Shown here: one piece after another, positions 17,029 through 25,902 of the stretch
Layout: each line of letters begins with the position of its first letter
Position numbering within the stretch: position 1 is the first letter of the stretch
NCBI RefSeq assembly: GCF_000807775.2
Contig: NZ_CP047385.1
Location: 4,464,001 to 4,528,000, forward strand
From: Pandoraea fibrosis
GTDB taxonomy: Bacteria > Pseudomonadota > Gammaproteobacteria > Burkholderiales > Burkholderiaceae
Direction: 5' to 3'
DNA length: 64,000 nt
Position numbers and translations under genes: made by a program
Notes under the pieces: generated by a model
Seen by the model: the letters and a program-made list of their open reading frames with translations, nothing else
What the model was told of the DNA's origin: nothing
The model's database searches: none

Positions 17029-17721
17029 TCAGCGCCCGGTGCCGGACGCTACGGCGGGCGGAACGAGCGCCTGCAAGCGAGCTTGCATGGCGTGCGTGAG
17101 GTGATCCCAGACATGACGCTGGGCTTCCTCGGGACGCCCCGCGGCGATGGCATCGAAGATCGCAAGGTGTTCGCGAACTGCGGCGCGCGTGCGCTCGGCG
17201 TCGTAATGCGGAATGCGTTGCAGCGCCAGACCGTTCTGGGTGCGCAACGCGTGATAGGTCTCGGTGAGCCGCGCGTTATCGGCTGCGGCAAACATCGCTT
17301 CGTGAAACTGCCAGCCCACGCGCTGGGTGATGTCGACGTCGAGCGGCAAATCCTGCTCGCCCTGCGCATTGAGCGCACGCAGGCGCACGGCGACTTCTTC
17401 GAGCGCGGGCGTCACGCCCTTTTGGGCCGCCAGCCACGCTGCCATGCCTTCGAGGGCAAGCCGGACTTCGTGAATCTCGCTCAGATCCCGCACCGACAAC
17501 TGCCGCACAAAAGTACCGCGCATCGGCACGATCTCCAGCAGGCCGTCGTTGGCGAGCGCGCGTATCGCCTCGCGCACGGGGGTGCGGCTCACGCCGAAAC
17601 GCTCCGACAGGGCTCGCTCCGAGAGCGCCTCGCCCGCGCGGATTTCGCCGGAAACGATCAGGGCGCGAATGGCGTTGTAAGCCGAATCGCTCAGGGCTGG
17701 GGTGCGTTGTGTCTGGTTCAT
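17029..17721 (-). CDS. GntR-family (FCD/FadR subfamily) regulator
   Basis: 230 residues from the ATG at 17719-17721; the frame extends far upstream, but this start gives a normal N-terminus and sits just after its likely operator. The winged HTH (SGEIRAGEALSERALSERFGVSRTPVREAIRALANDGLLE, about residues 28-68) carries the GntR signature, and the rest is an all-helical FCD ligand domain (EIHEVRLALEGMAA ... FHEAMFAAADNARL ... REHLAIFDAIAAGRPEEA). It precedes the symporter and threonine aldolase by 54 bp on the same strand. The palindrome directly before its start suggests autoregulation of the operon. Confidence 0.92.
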   Translation of the reverse strand: MNQTQRTPALSDSAYNAIRALIVSGEIRAGEALSERALSERFGVSRTPVREAIRALANDGLLEIVPMRGTFVRQLSVRDLSEIHEVRLALEGMAAWLAAQKGVTPALEEVAVRLRALNAQGEQDLPLDVDITQRVGWQFHEAMFAAADNARLTETYHALRTQNGLALQRIPHYDAERTRAAVREHLAIFDAIAAGRPEEAQRHVWDHLTHAMQARLQALVPPAVASGTGR

Positions 17722-18157
17722 GACTGGTATACCAGCAAAAAACAATTTGTCAGTCAACGTCGAAACCTGTCCGGGCATGCGAATTACGGGTAAACGAGGA
17801 TGCTTTGGCGGCGGTCTAGAGAATGTTCTGGCCAGCGGGCGCGATCGCTTGTCGCGAGATGGCGAGAGCGCCGCATGCGGTTTCGCGCGAGCCCCATCGA
17901 CGCCGGATGCTGCCCTTGCGATTGCTGACATTTCGCCGGGGAAGGCGTCGTGGTTCGTGTCGCGGCAGGTGGCCAGTGGCAGGTGACAAGGCACCCGCGG
18001 CAGTGCGGGGACATTGCCGGCATGAGCCCGGTTGTCATGAAGGTACGCAGGCCCCACAACGCTTCGGAATCCGATCTGCCTTCTGGCATAATCCGCCGCG
18101 GCACTCATCCTTCAGATGTGAAATTTAAAAAAGACGCCGTCCAGGGAAAGTCAAATC
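17722..18157. other. Intergenic control region (436 bp)
   Basis: No gene seen. It divides the GntR operon (minus) from the DUF2167 gene (plus). It holds the GntR palindrome at its left end and an AT-rich run just before 18158 that probably carries the promoter of the DUF2167 gene. Confidence 0.6.
17724..17735. promoter_or_regulatory. Palindromic GntR operator CTGGTATACCAG
   Basis: Perfect 12-bp palindrome two bases upstream of the GntR start codon. The core TGGTATACCA is of the type bound by FCD-GntR regulators and recurs next to a second GntR gene at 52170-52181. Confidence 0.7.
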
Positions 18158-19210
18158 ATGTCTTCCATCTTCCGCACGTTGTTTCTCGCTCTCGCGTTGA
18201 GCGCATCCAGCGCTTTCGCCCAGACGCCGGCTCCCGCTCCCTCCCCCGTTGCCGCGACCACGCCCGAAGCCCGGGAAGCCGAAACTCGCGCCGCTGTCAA
18301 AGCCGCTAACGAAGCACTGATCGAAGGCCCGAAGGTCATCGATATCCACGATCAGGCGAAGTTCTCGCTGCCCGGCGGCATGGGCTGGATTCCGAGCGCC
18401 ACCGCCGCGCGCCTGCTGCGGGCGCTGGGCAACACCATCGACGAGACGTCGCTGGCCGGCCTCGTCGTGCCGACAGACGGCAAGAGCGAATGGCTCGACG
18501 TCATCACCTATGTCAACGACGGTTATGTTCGCGACGACGACGCTCGCGACTGGAAGGCCGACGACATTCTCGAATCCTTGCGCAAAGGCACGGAAAGCGC
18601 GAACGCCACACGACGCGAGCTTGGCGCCCCCGAACTGGAAGTCACCGGGTGGGCGCAATTGCCGCAATACGACAGCAGCACGCACCGTCTGGTGTGGGCC
18701 GCCCGAGTGGCGCAAAAGCAGACCGGGGTTCGGGTCGACAACGATCCTTCGGTGAACTACCGCACCACGGCACTCGGCCGTGAGGGCTATCTGGCGACTA
18801 CGCTGGTCACGAGCGAATCGTTGTTGGCCGCAGACAAGCCCGTCGCCGACAAGATTCTCTCGGGCCTGAGCTTCGTCGACGGCAAGCGCTATGCCGACTT
18901 CAACGAGAAGACCGACCGCGTCGCGGAGTACGGACTCGCCGCACTGGTCGCAGGGGTTGCCGCGAAGAAACTTGGCCTGTTTGCGCTGATCGCCGCGTTT
19001 CTCGCGAAGTTCGCCAAGGTCGGTCTGCTGGCCTTGCTCGGTGCGGGTGCCGCGTTCACCAAGCTGTTCAAGCGTAAGCCGAAGCCGCTGCCCGTGACGC
19101 CGCAAGCCACGTCTGGCGCAGACCTCGACACAAGCGAAACCGCCATCGTGGCGGCACCCCAACCGCAGACGGCCTCCACGCCCCACGACGGCAACGCACC
19201 GCGTGCCTGA
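18158..19210 (+). CDS. DUF2167-family membrane-anchored protein
   Basis: 350 residues with a signal peptide (MSSIFRTLFLALALSASSAFAQ) and a short Pro/Ala linker. The DUF2167 body is recognised by GPKVIDIHDQAKFSLPGGMGWIPSATAARLL, the WLDVITYVNDGYVRDDDARDWKADDIL segment and YRTTALGREGYLATTLV. A C-terminal membrane region follows (LAALVAGVAAKKLGLFALIAAFLAKFAKVGLLALLGAGAAF) and then a basic and low-complexity tail. Function is unknown in the family; it is found in envelope fractions. A site-2-protease-like gene follows eight bases later on the same strand, and the two are likely co-expressed. Confidence 0.88.
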   Translation: MSSIFRTLFLALALSASSAFAQTPAPAPSPVAATTPEAREAETRAAVKAANEALIEGPKVIDIHDQAKFSLPGGMGWIPSATAARLLRALGNTIDETSLAGLVVPTDGKSEWLDVITYVNDGYVRDDDARDWKADDILESLRKGTESANATRRELGAPELEVTGWAQLPQYDSSTHRLVWAARVAQKQTGVRVDNDPSVNYRTTALGREGYLATTLVTSESLLAADKPVADKILSGLSFVDGKRYADFNEKTDRVAEYGLAALVAGVAAKKLGLFALIAAFLAKFAKVGLLALLGAGAAFTKLFKRKPKPLPVTPQATSGADLDTSETAIVAAPQPQTASTPHDGNAPRA

Positions 19211-19218
19211 GAAACGCA

Positions 19219-19947
19219 ATGACCAAACTCTTGCTGCTGGTATTCGGCGGGCTCAAGCTTGGCAAGGTGTTGACGACGGGCGGCACGATGCTGCTGTCCA
19301 TCGTCGTCTATGCATTCGTGTACGGATGGAAGTTCGCGCTCGGCTTCGTGATCCTGCTGTTTGCGCATGAAGCCGGGCACTACGTCGCGGCACGCCAGCG
19401 CGGACTGGACGTCGGCCTGCCCACGTTCATCCCCTTCGTCGGTGCGTGGATCGAGCTAAAGGAAATGCCGCTCAACGCCGAGACGGAGGCCTATGTCGGG
19501 TTGGGCGGGCCGTTCGTCGGCACGCTCGCGTCGATGGCCTGCTATTTCGCTGCGCGCGAGCAAGACAGCAATCTGCTGCTCGCCCTCGCCTATGCGGGAT
19601 GCTTCCTAAACCTGTTCAATCTGATTCCGCTCTCGCCGTTCGATGGCGGGCGCATCACTGCCGTGCTGTCTCCGCGCATCTGGTTCGCGGGCGTGCCGGT
19701 GCTCGTCGCATTGTTCCTCTGGCATCCCAGCCCGATCCTGATTCTGGTCGCCCTGCTCGCACTCCCGCAGTTGGCCAAGGCCTGGCGCTACGACCCGCAA
19801 GCGCCCGAGAACGTGCGCTACTATGGCGTGACGACGGAAACCAAGGTGACATACGGGGCCTATTACCTCGGCCTGCTCGGATTCCTCGCGCTCATGACCT
19901 ACAACCTGCACGACATGCTCGCGGCAGTGCGTCACGCGGCACACTGA
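19219..19947 (+). CDS. Site-2 protease family membrane metalloprotease (M50-like)
   Basis: 242 residues, several membrane helices. The zinc site is visible: HEAGH (helix FVILLFAHEAGHYVAARQRG, near residue 52) supplies two His and the catalytic Glu, and NLIPLSPFDGGR (about residue 135) supplies the Asp ligand, as in S2P/RseP and the FtsH-independent YdiL-like short forms. There is no PDZ domain, so it is a minimal S2P. It likely cleaves a membrane-embedded substrate; the adjacent DUF2167 protein, which has a C-terminal membrane region, is a possible partner or substrate, inferred from pairing only. Confidence 0.88.
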   Translation: MTKLLLLVFGGLKLGKVLTTGGTMLLSIVVYAFVYGWKFALGFVILLFAHEAGHYVAARQRGLDVGLPTFIPFVGAWIELKEMPLNAETEAYVGLGGPFVGTLASMACYFAAREQDSNLLLALAYAGCFLNLFNLIPLSPFDGGRITAVLSPRIWFAGVPVLVALFLWHPSPILILVALLALPQLAKAWRYDPQAPENVRYYGVTTETKVTYGAYYLGLLGFLALMTYNLHDMLAAVRHAAH

Positions 19948-20047
19948 ACCCCGTCTCCGCGCGACGTCAGGATGCCGCGAACCGGCGTACCGCTCGCCGG
20001 TCGCCGGTCGCCGGTCATTTCGTAACACCGCCACCGCAGAGACTTCA

Positions 20048-20692
20048 GTGATTATCGATCTTTCCCTTTTGCCCTTCTTTCTGGCTGCCGTCGCGGTACT
20101 CGTCGCCATCCCCGGGCCGACCACCATTTACATTTCCACGACCAGCGCCAGCCAGGGATTTCGCTTCGGCCTCGCATCGTGCTTTGGCGTGATGCTCGCC
20201 ACGCTCGTTCATGTGAGCTTCGCTGCGGCCGGACTCACTGCCCTGCTGCTGGCGTCGCCGCTGATGTTCACGGTGATCAAGTCCCTCGGTGCGGGCTATC
20301 TGATTTACATCGGCATCAAGGTCATTCGCAGTCGCGCTGCGCCGGCAAGCGCCGCAGCACAGCCGCCCGCAGGTGCGCTGGGCGCATCGATGAAGAAGGG
20401 ATTCCTCGTCAACCTGCTCAATCCGAAGACGGGGCTGTTCATCGCCGCATTTCTGCCCCAGTTCGTGACCCCGTCGCTGGGCCATGTGCCGATGCAGATC
20501 GTCACGCTCGGCCTGCTGCTTGTGCTGGTCGGCGCGGTGAGCGACATCACTTACGCAGCCCTTGCCCGAGCCATCGGCCGCGCCCTCGCCAACCGCAGCC
20601 GCCGTCCGGGGATCGGGAAGTATGTGGCCGGCCTGCTCTACATGGGCCTCGGCGTAGCCGCATTGGCAACGTCGAACGGTACGTCCAAGTGA
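20048..20692 (+). CDS. LysE/RhtB-family amino acid exporter
   Basis: 214 residues, starting with GTG at 20048. Six hydrophobic segments are visible. Family marks are AIPGPTTIYISTTSASQGFRFGLASCFG (LysE signature with PGP), the KSLGAGYLIYIGIKVIRSR segment and KKGFLVNLLNPKTGLFIAAFLPQFV. Such exporters remove lysine, homoserine, threonine or related amino acids. Neighbouring genes do not reveal the substrate. Confidence 0.9.
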   Translation: MIIDLSLLPFFLAAVAVLVAIPGPTTIYISTTSASQGFRFGLASCFGVMLATLVHVSFAAAGLTALLLASPLMFTVIKSLGAGYLIYIGIKVIRSRAAPASAAAQPPAGALGASMKKGFLVNLLNPKTGLFIAAFLPQFVTPSLGHVPMQIVTLGLLLVLVGAVSDITYAALARAIGRALANRSRRPGIGKYVAGLLYMGLGVAALATSNGTSK

Positions 20693-20860
20693 TGGCGGCA
20701 ACCTGAATTAGCGCAGCATTCACGCCCCCCGCACACCACCGTAGAACCTCAAGCCCTACCAGCCTTTCCCCCTGTCATCCGGCAACGTCACCATCGCCCT
20801 GCCTCGGCGTCAGGGTTTTCACGCATCATAAAATAAACACATGTGCTATACATTTACTAA

Positions 20861-20880
20861 AATTGAACATTTGTTCAATT
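20861..20880. promoter_or_regulatory. 20-bp palindrome upstream of the aminotransferase operon
   Basis: AATTGAACA and TGTTCAATT, exact complements, flank two bases, 31 bp upstream of the aminotransferase start within an AT-rich promoter region. It is a likely operator; the RpiR regulator downstream of the operon is the obvious candidate to bind it. Confidence 0.6.
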
Positions 20881-20911
20881 TGCATCTTTTGCTCAATGCC
20901 CCCAATCCACC

Positions 20912-22267
20912 ATGAGTCAAGCATCTTCCAGCCGAGTCTTCCATCGTCACCTGCGCAATCAGCCGCCCATCGCCGTTGGCGGCCAGGGCGTCTACCTCCG
21001 CGACGCCGAGGGCCGTGAGTACATCGACGCCTCGGGCGGCGCCGCCGTCTCGTGTCTCGGTCACGGCCATCCCGATGTGATCGCCGCCATGCACGCGCAG
21101 ATCGACAAGCTCGCCTACGCGCACACCGGATTCTTCAGCTCCGAAGTGGCCGAAGCCCTCGCCGAGCAACTGATTCGCACCACGCCTGCCGAGTCGGGTC
21201 TGAGCCACGTGTATTACGTCAGCGGTGGCTCCGAAGCCATCGAAGCGGCACTCAAGATGGCGCGTCAGTACTTCGTCGAGATCGGCCAGCCGCAACGCCG
21301 CCGTTTCATCGCGCGCCGTCAGAGCTATCACGGCAACACGCTCGGCGCGCTGGCCATCGGCGGCAACCAGTGGCGCCGCGCGCAGTTCGAACCGCTGCTG
21401 ATCGATGTCACGCACGTCTCGCCCTGCTACGCCTATCGCGATCAGCAGCCGCAGGAGAGCGAGCAGGCATACGGCCAGCGTCTGGCGCAGGAACTCGAAG
21501 CCACGATCCTCGAACACGGTGCCGACTCGATCATCGCTTTCGTGGCCGAGACGATTGGCGGCGCGACGGCGGGCGTCATTACGCCTGTTGCCGGCTACTT
21601 CAAGGCCATTCGCGAAGTGTGCGATCGTTACGGCATCCTGCTGATTCTGGATGAAGTGATGTGCGGCATGGGCCGTACCGGCACGCTCCACGCCTGGGAA
21701 CAGGAGGGAGTTGCGCCGGATATCCAAACCATTGCGAAGGGTCTGGGCGGCGGCTATCAGCCCATCGGCGCGGTGCTCGCGGGCAAGCACATTGTCGACG
21801 CGATGAACGCCGGCAGCGGCTTTTTCCACCACGGCCACACCTATCTCGCGCACCCGACGGCGTGCGCCGCAGCACTGGCCGTGCAGCAAGTCATCGAGCG
21901 CGACGATCTGCTCGCCCAAGTCCGCGATCGCGGTCGGTACCTGATGCAGCAACTCAACGAACGTTTCGCCAACCACCCGTTTGTCGGCGACGTGCGCGGC
22001 CGGGGTCTGTTCGTCGGTATCGAACTGGTCGCCGACAAGGCCACGAAGGCGCCGTTCGATCCGCGCTTCGCCGTCCATGCAGGCGTCAAGCGCGAAGCGA
22101 TGGCACGTGGTCTCGCCTGCTATCCGGCCATGGGCACCATCGACGGCAAGCATGGCGATCACATCATGCTCGCCCCGCCGTTCGTCATCAACGAAGCCGA
22201 GATCGATCAGGTCGTCGACCGGCTCGAAGGCGCCATTCTGGCGGCAGTGCGCCCCGCAATCGGCTGA
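20912..22267 (+). CDS. Class III PLP aminotransferase
   Basis: 451-residue aminotransferase of the omega/acetylornithine group. It shows GQGVYLRDAEGREYIDASGGAAVSCLGHGHP at the N-terminus, the PLP-phosphate site YYVSGGSEAIEAALKMARQYF, ILDEVMCGMGRTGTLHAWE with the cofactor-contacting Asp, and the Schiff-base lysine in TIAKGLGGGYQPIGAVLAGK (Lys near residue 276). Partner reaction is unclear: such proteins use beta-alanine, GABA, diamines or taurine-like amines with pyruvate or 2-oxoglutarate. It is followed 100 bp later by an amino acid permease and then a convergent RpiR regulator, which together look like a small amino-compound utilisation module. Confidence 0.92.
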   Translation: MSQASSSRVFHRHLRNQPPIAVGGQGVYLRDAEGREYIDASGGAAVSCLGHGHPDVIAAMHAQIDKLAYAHTGFFSSEVAEALAEQLIRTTPAESGLSHVYYVSGGSEAIEAALKMARQYFVEIGQPQRRRFIARRQSYHGNTLGALAIGGNQWRRAQFEPLLIDVTHVSPCYAYRDQQPQESEQAYGQRLAQELEATILEHGADSIIAFVAETIGGATAGVITPVAGYFKAIREVCDRYGILLILDEVMCGMGRTGTLHAWEQEGVAPDIQTIAKGLGGGYQPIGAVLAGKHIVDAMNAGSGFFHHGHTYLAHPTACAAALAVQQVIERDDLLAQVRDRGRYLMQQLNERFANHPFVGDVRGRGLFVGIELVADKATKAPFDPRFAVHAGVKREAMARGLACYPAMGTIDGKHGDHIMLAPPFVINEAEIDQVVDRLEGAILAAVRPAIG

Positions 22268-22367
22268 CATCCCCCAACGTGTGCTGCTTCGCTGAGACAC
22301 CGGTGCAGCACACGCGTCGCCGTTCGCACCGTCGTCCCATAAACCTTACACAACAGGGAATTCGACC

Positions 22368-23759
22368 ATGCAGCAGAACTCGCTGAGTCAAAGCCTCAAA
22401 CAGCGGCATATCACCATGATTGCCCTTGGCGGCGTCATTGGCGCCGGCCTCTTCGTCGGCTCCGGGGCGATCATCGCTACCGCCGGCCCGGCGGCCATTT
22501 TGTCCTACCTCGTGGGCGGCCTGATCGTCACGTTCGTGATGTTCATGCTGGGGGAGATGGCTTCGCGCAATCCCGACAGCGGCTCGTTCTCCACGTATGC
22601 GAGCACCTATCTCGGCGAGTGGGCGGGGTTTGCCGTCGGCTGGCTGTACTGGTTCAAATCGTTGATGACGATCACCATCGAAGCCATCCTGCTCGGCTCG
22701 ATTCTCAACGAATTCCTGCCGTGGCTGCCAGTCTGGGGCGGCGCGGTGGTCATGCTCATCACGCTGATCGTGAGCAACGCCTACTCGGTGCGCTCATTCG
22801 GTGAAGCCGAGTACTGGCTCTCGTTCGCCAAGGTGGCGACGATCGTGATCTTCATGCTGTTCGGCCTTTCGATCCTGTTCGGCCTGCAAGCCAAAATCCC
22901 CGCACCGGGCTTCGGCAACCTTACCTCGCACGGCGGTTTCATGCCCAACGGCATCTCGCCGGTGATCGCGGGCATCATGGTCGTGATTTTCTCGCTGGGT
23001 GGCAGCGAAATCGCCGCCGTCGCGGCCGGGGAATCGGAGAACCCGCGCAAGAACGTCGTGCGCGCCATCCGCAGCGTGATCTTCCGCGTGCTGGTGTTCT
23101 ATATCGGGTCGGTGTCGATCATCATTCTTTGCCTGCCGTGGACCGATAAGGCAAACCTCGCGTCGCCCTACGTCTCGCTGTTCAGCATGGCCGGCTTCCC
23201 GAACGCTGCGCTCGCCATGAAGGCCGTGTTGTTCGTGTCGTTCATGTCGGTGATGAACTCGTTCCTGTTCTCGAACTCGCGCATGTTGTACTCGCTGAGC
23301 CAGCGCGGTTATGCGCCGCCGATGTTCGCCCGCACGAATTCGCGTGGTGTGCCGATCAACGCACTCGGTTTGAGCTTCGCCATCTGCCTGGGCATTCTCG
23401 CGGTGCACTTCGTGAGCGGCGGCGATCTGTTCCTCATGCTGGCCAAAAGCAGCGGCGCGTTCGTCATGACGGTGTGGATCTTCATCATCGTGGCGCACTT
23501 CGTCATGCGTCTCAAGATGGCGCGCCAGCCGGTGCAGGAAAAGGAAGCGTCGAGCTTCAAGGCATGGTTCTTCCCGTTCTCCAACGCGATTGCCTTCCTG
23601 ACGTTGGTCGCCGTGCTCATCTCGCAAGCCTTCAACCCGGATTCGCGCTTTCAGTTCTGGTTCATGGTGGCGACGGCACTCGTGATCGTGGGTCTGTACT
23701 TCGTGCTGCGTCGCCGTCCGAACTTCGGGCTGCTCAATGCCGGCGCCCGTCTGAACTGA
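22368..23759 (+). CDS. APC-family amino acid permease (GABA/aromatic/proline permease type)
   Basis: 463 residues with 12 predicted helices. The amino-acid-transporter signature appears at the N-terminus (QRHITMIALGGVIGAGLFVGSGAIIATAGPAA) and in FGEAEYWLSFAKVATIVIFM, with GGSEIAAVAAGESENPRKNVVRAI in the middle, as in GabP/ProY. It imports an amino acid with protons. Position after the aminotransferase suggests it brings in that enzyme's substrate. Confidence 0.92.
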   Translation: MQQNSLSQSLKQRHITMIALGGVIGAGLFVGSGAIIATAGPAAILSYLVGGLIVTFVMFMLGEMASRNPDSGSFSTYASTYLGEWAGFAVGWLYWFKSLMTITIEAILLGSILNEFLPWLPVWGGAVVMLITLIVSNAYSVRSFGEAEYWLSFAKVATIVIFMLFGLSILFGLQAKIPAPGFGNLTSHGGFMPNGISPVIAGIMVVIFSLGGSEIAAVAAGESENPRKNVVRAIRSVIFRVLVFYIGSVSIIILCLPWTDKANLASPYVSLFSMAGFPNAALAMKAVLFVSFMSVMNSFLFSNSRMLYSLSQRGYAPPMFARTNSRGVPINALGLSFAICLGILAVHFVSGGDLFLMLAKSSGAFVMTVWIFIIVAHFVMRLKMARQPVQEKEASSFKAWFFPFSNAIAFLTLVAVLISQAFNPDSRFQFWFMVATALVIVGLYFVLRRRPNFGLLNAGARLN

Positions 23760-23818
23760 GGGGACGCGATCGTCTGAATCGACGTGGGTGGCCCGAGCGG
23801 GCCGCCCCGTCAATGCAA

Positions 23819-23855
23819 AATGCCCGTCGACGGCCGCAAGGCATCGACGGGCATT
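23819..23855. terminator. Bidirectional intrinsic terminator
   Basis: Twelve-base arms AATGCCCGTCGA and TCGACGGGCATT pair perfectly around 13 bases, between the convergent permease and RpiR genes. On the minus strand the stem runs into TTTT. Confidence 0.8.
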
Positions 23856-23880
23856 GTGTTATCCGGTGTCCGGCCAACGC

Positions 23881-24762
23881 TCAGTCGTCAGCCGTATAGA
23901 TGTTGAATTCGTGGAGTTGTGCGGCGCTGTTCGCCACTTCCGCCAACGTCTCTTCGCCGCCGTGGGCCATGAGCAATTGAGCGAGTGTCTGCGCCACCGC
24001 CAGCGCGGGCAGGATCGACGGAAACAGCGACAGACTCGTGTTCGGCGCAACGATGCACGTATGCGCCTGCGCCGCGACCGGAGACAGCGTGCTGTCGCTC
24101 ACCGCCACGACGGTCGCCCCGCGCTGCCGAGCGAAGCGGGTTGTCTCGACGCTCGCGACCGTGTACGGACGCGCGGTAAAACAGAGCAGCACGTCGGTCT
24201 TGCCGATACGCCGCATGTCGTCGATCAACGCACCGCCTTCGCCGGAAATCAGCGTCACGTTGTCCTGAAAGGTCGACAGGACGTAATGCAGATAGAACGC
24301 GGGTGGATAGAGACTGCGCAGGCCGAGCACATAGATTCGGCTGGCATTGCGCAACAGATCGACGGCCTCGTGAAAGCTCTGCTCATTGCGCTTGGACAGC
24401 GTGGCTTCCAGATTGCCGTACTCATGCGCGAGCGACTCGGCCAGCAACTGGTCGTCGCCCGAGGCACGGGAATGTTCGCGAACCTGCTCTGCACGTTCGA
24501 GCAGCCCCGACGGTCCGGACGGCCCGGCCGAGAGCCAGTCGATATAGACCGAGCGAAAATCTTCGTAACTGGAAAACCCGAGATCACGGGCCAGACGCAG
24601 CATCGACGCCGGCTGCAACTGCGCACGCGCTGCCACTGTCCGCATGGACTGCAGGGCCACTTCCTTGGGGGAGTCGAGCACGTACCGCGCCGCCTGACGC
24701 AGCTTCGGCGGCATCTCCTGGAAACGCATCGAAATGACCTTTTCCAGTTCGTCTTTCGTCAT
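23881..24762 (-). CDS. MurR/RpiR-family transcriptional regulator
   Basis: 293 residues from the ATG at 24760-24762 (frame open upstream, but this start opens the HTH domain normally). The N-terminal RpiR HTH (LEKVISMRFQEMPPKLRQAARYVLDSPKEVALQSMRTVAARAQLQPASMLRLARDLGFSSYEDFR) precedes a SIS domain (about residues 125-260) with ASRIYVLGLRS and TDVLLCFTARPYTVASVETTRFARQRGATVVAVSDS. SIS domains bind phosphosugars, but relatives of this type also control amino-compound catabolism. It faces the permease across a shared terminator and probably controls the aminotransferase-permease operon. Confidence 0.9.
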   Translation of the reverse strand: MTKDELEKVISMRFQEMPPKLRQAARYVLDSPKEVALQSMRTVAARAQLQPASMLRLARDLGFSSYEDFRSVYIDWLSAGPSGPSGLLERAEQVREHSRASGDDQLLAESLAHEYGNLEATLSKRNEQSFHEAVDLLRNASRIYVLGLRSLYPPAFYLHYVLSTFQDNVTLISGEGGALIDDMRRIGKTDVLLCFTARPYTVASVETTRFARQRGATVVAVSDSTLSPVAAQAHTCIVAPNTSLSLFPSILPALAVAQTLAQLLMAHGGEETLAEVANSAAQLHEFNIYTADD

Positions 24763-25143
24763 CGTTGTGACTCGGCGTGGGAAACAAAAAGGGGGACAAA
24801 ATGCACGACTTGCGTCGCCGCTGGGCACAGCCATCCGGTCGGCGCGCAGAAGGAATTTCCGATTTTATCGCTATCCGCGACATTGATGCGGACTTCTGCG
24901 GCTAGGGGAAGGAAGTTCGATGGACGCGAACGCGCGGCGCTCGCCTGGGCTGAGTCGGTCACGCGAGTGGCGACATACGGTCGCGCCGTAGCATCAGTAT
25001 GCGAAAGCCCGCGCTGCGTTCGAGCAGCGCGGGCTAGTCGGTCCCACGATTGCGATCAGCCTCACGAATGCGTTCAACCGGATACTTATCCGCTTGTGCA
25101 AGACGCCGCCGGCGGCATTGAGTGCTTGATCGTCGTCGGGTGG
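24763..25143. other. Intergenic region (381 bp)
   Basis: No gene seen. It contains the promoter side of the RpiR gene on its left and a strong hairpin at 25006-25035 on its right. The left boundary of the lower-GC segment next to selC lies about here. Confidence 0.55.
25006..25035 (-). terminator. Intrinsic terminator of the Cys-rich protein gene
   Basis: Perfect 12-bp stem (AGCCCGCGCTGC with its complement, six-base loop) about 110 bp downstream of the stop at 25144; on the minus strand the stem is followed by TTTC. Confidence 0.6.
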
Positions 25144-25494
25144 TTAGCGCGTCGAAGGTATCGCGCTCAATGCTCTCGTCACTGTCTTGGACACCGGAGT
25201 GGAGCAAACCGAGTATTCAGGGCGAGAGCAACGTCCGTTTGAACAGGCGTCCTTGAACGCCAGGCGATCAACGCCTTTGGCGCCTTCGACGACAAAAATG
25301 CTCTGTTCTTCCCAACGCCCCGAATGCGCGGAATCGACACCCCACAGCGTGCAATACCCATCGCCTGCGCTATCGCAAGGCCAAGTCGCCACGATCGCGC
25401 TTGCGCCGCCACATATGGCGTCGTCCGTTGACGGGCCAGCATGGCCAATCGTCGAAACACACGCAACACCGAGAAGAATTAGCATTGCTCGCAT
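25144..25494 (-). CDS. Small secreted cysteine-rich protein, unknown function
   Basis: 116 residues from the ATG at 25492-25494, with GGAGG eight bases upstream. A signal peptide (MRAMLILLGVACVSTIGHA) is followed by a mature part of about 97 residues with six cysteines (ICGG, WPCD, GYCT, DACS, GRCS, SVCS), enough for three disulfides, so it is probably a folded periplasmic or secreted protein. I do not recognise the family. It is the next gene after the pilus-tip-like gene on the same strand, 408 bp away, in a low-gene-density segment. Confidence 0.6.
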   Translation of the reverse strand: MRAMLILLGVACVSTIGHAGPSTDDAICGGASAIVATWPCDSAGDGYCTLWGVDSAHSGRWEEQSIFVVEGAKGVDRLAFKDACSNGRCSRPEYSVCSTPVSKTVTRALSAIPSTR

Positions 25495-25902
25495 TCCCAA
25501 TACCTCCAGTTAGTGCCCCCGAGGTCCCCATATTCTTTTGATTTAGGTTTGGGTAATTTACTCCGATTCGTCGCGCGTGTGCGCATCGGACCACTGACCA
25601 CCGCCCTGAAGGGTGGCCACGCCCTCTTCACGCGCCCGCACAACGCAACGGAGCATTCTTTCACCACGCGCCGTCGACTTCAATAAGATTGTTCTCATAA
25701 TTCGTCTTGGCTTCAGCGCGAAGTCTGGCGGCAACCGACTGCCCGTGGAGGTGCGGCCGGCCAGCACCCGCGCCGGTACAGTGCGCGTCGCGCACTCAAT
25801 GCGTGTGCGGCATGCGGGCGTCGCGGCCTACGAAGTCCTGGTCGATCCGGGGACAGGCGCGATGAAAGCCTCCCAAGGTGCTCCCCACCTCATTCGGTAC
25901 CG
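25495..25902. other. Gap between two secreted-protein genes (408 bp)
   Basis: No supported gene. Short frames exist on both strands but none has a ribosome binding site, signal peptide or familiar sequence. An AT-rich stretch near 25535-25560 probably carries the promoter of the Cys-rich protein gene. Confidence 0.5.
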
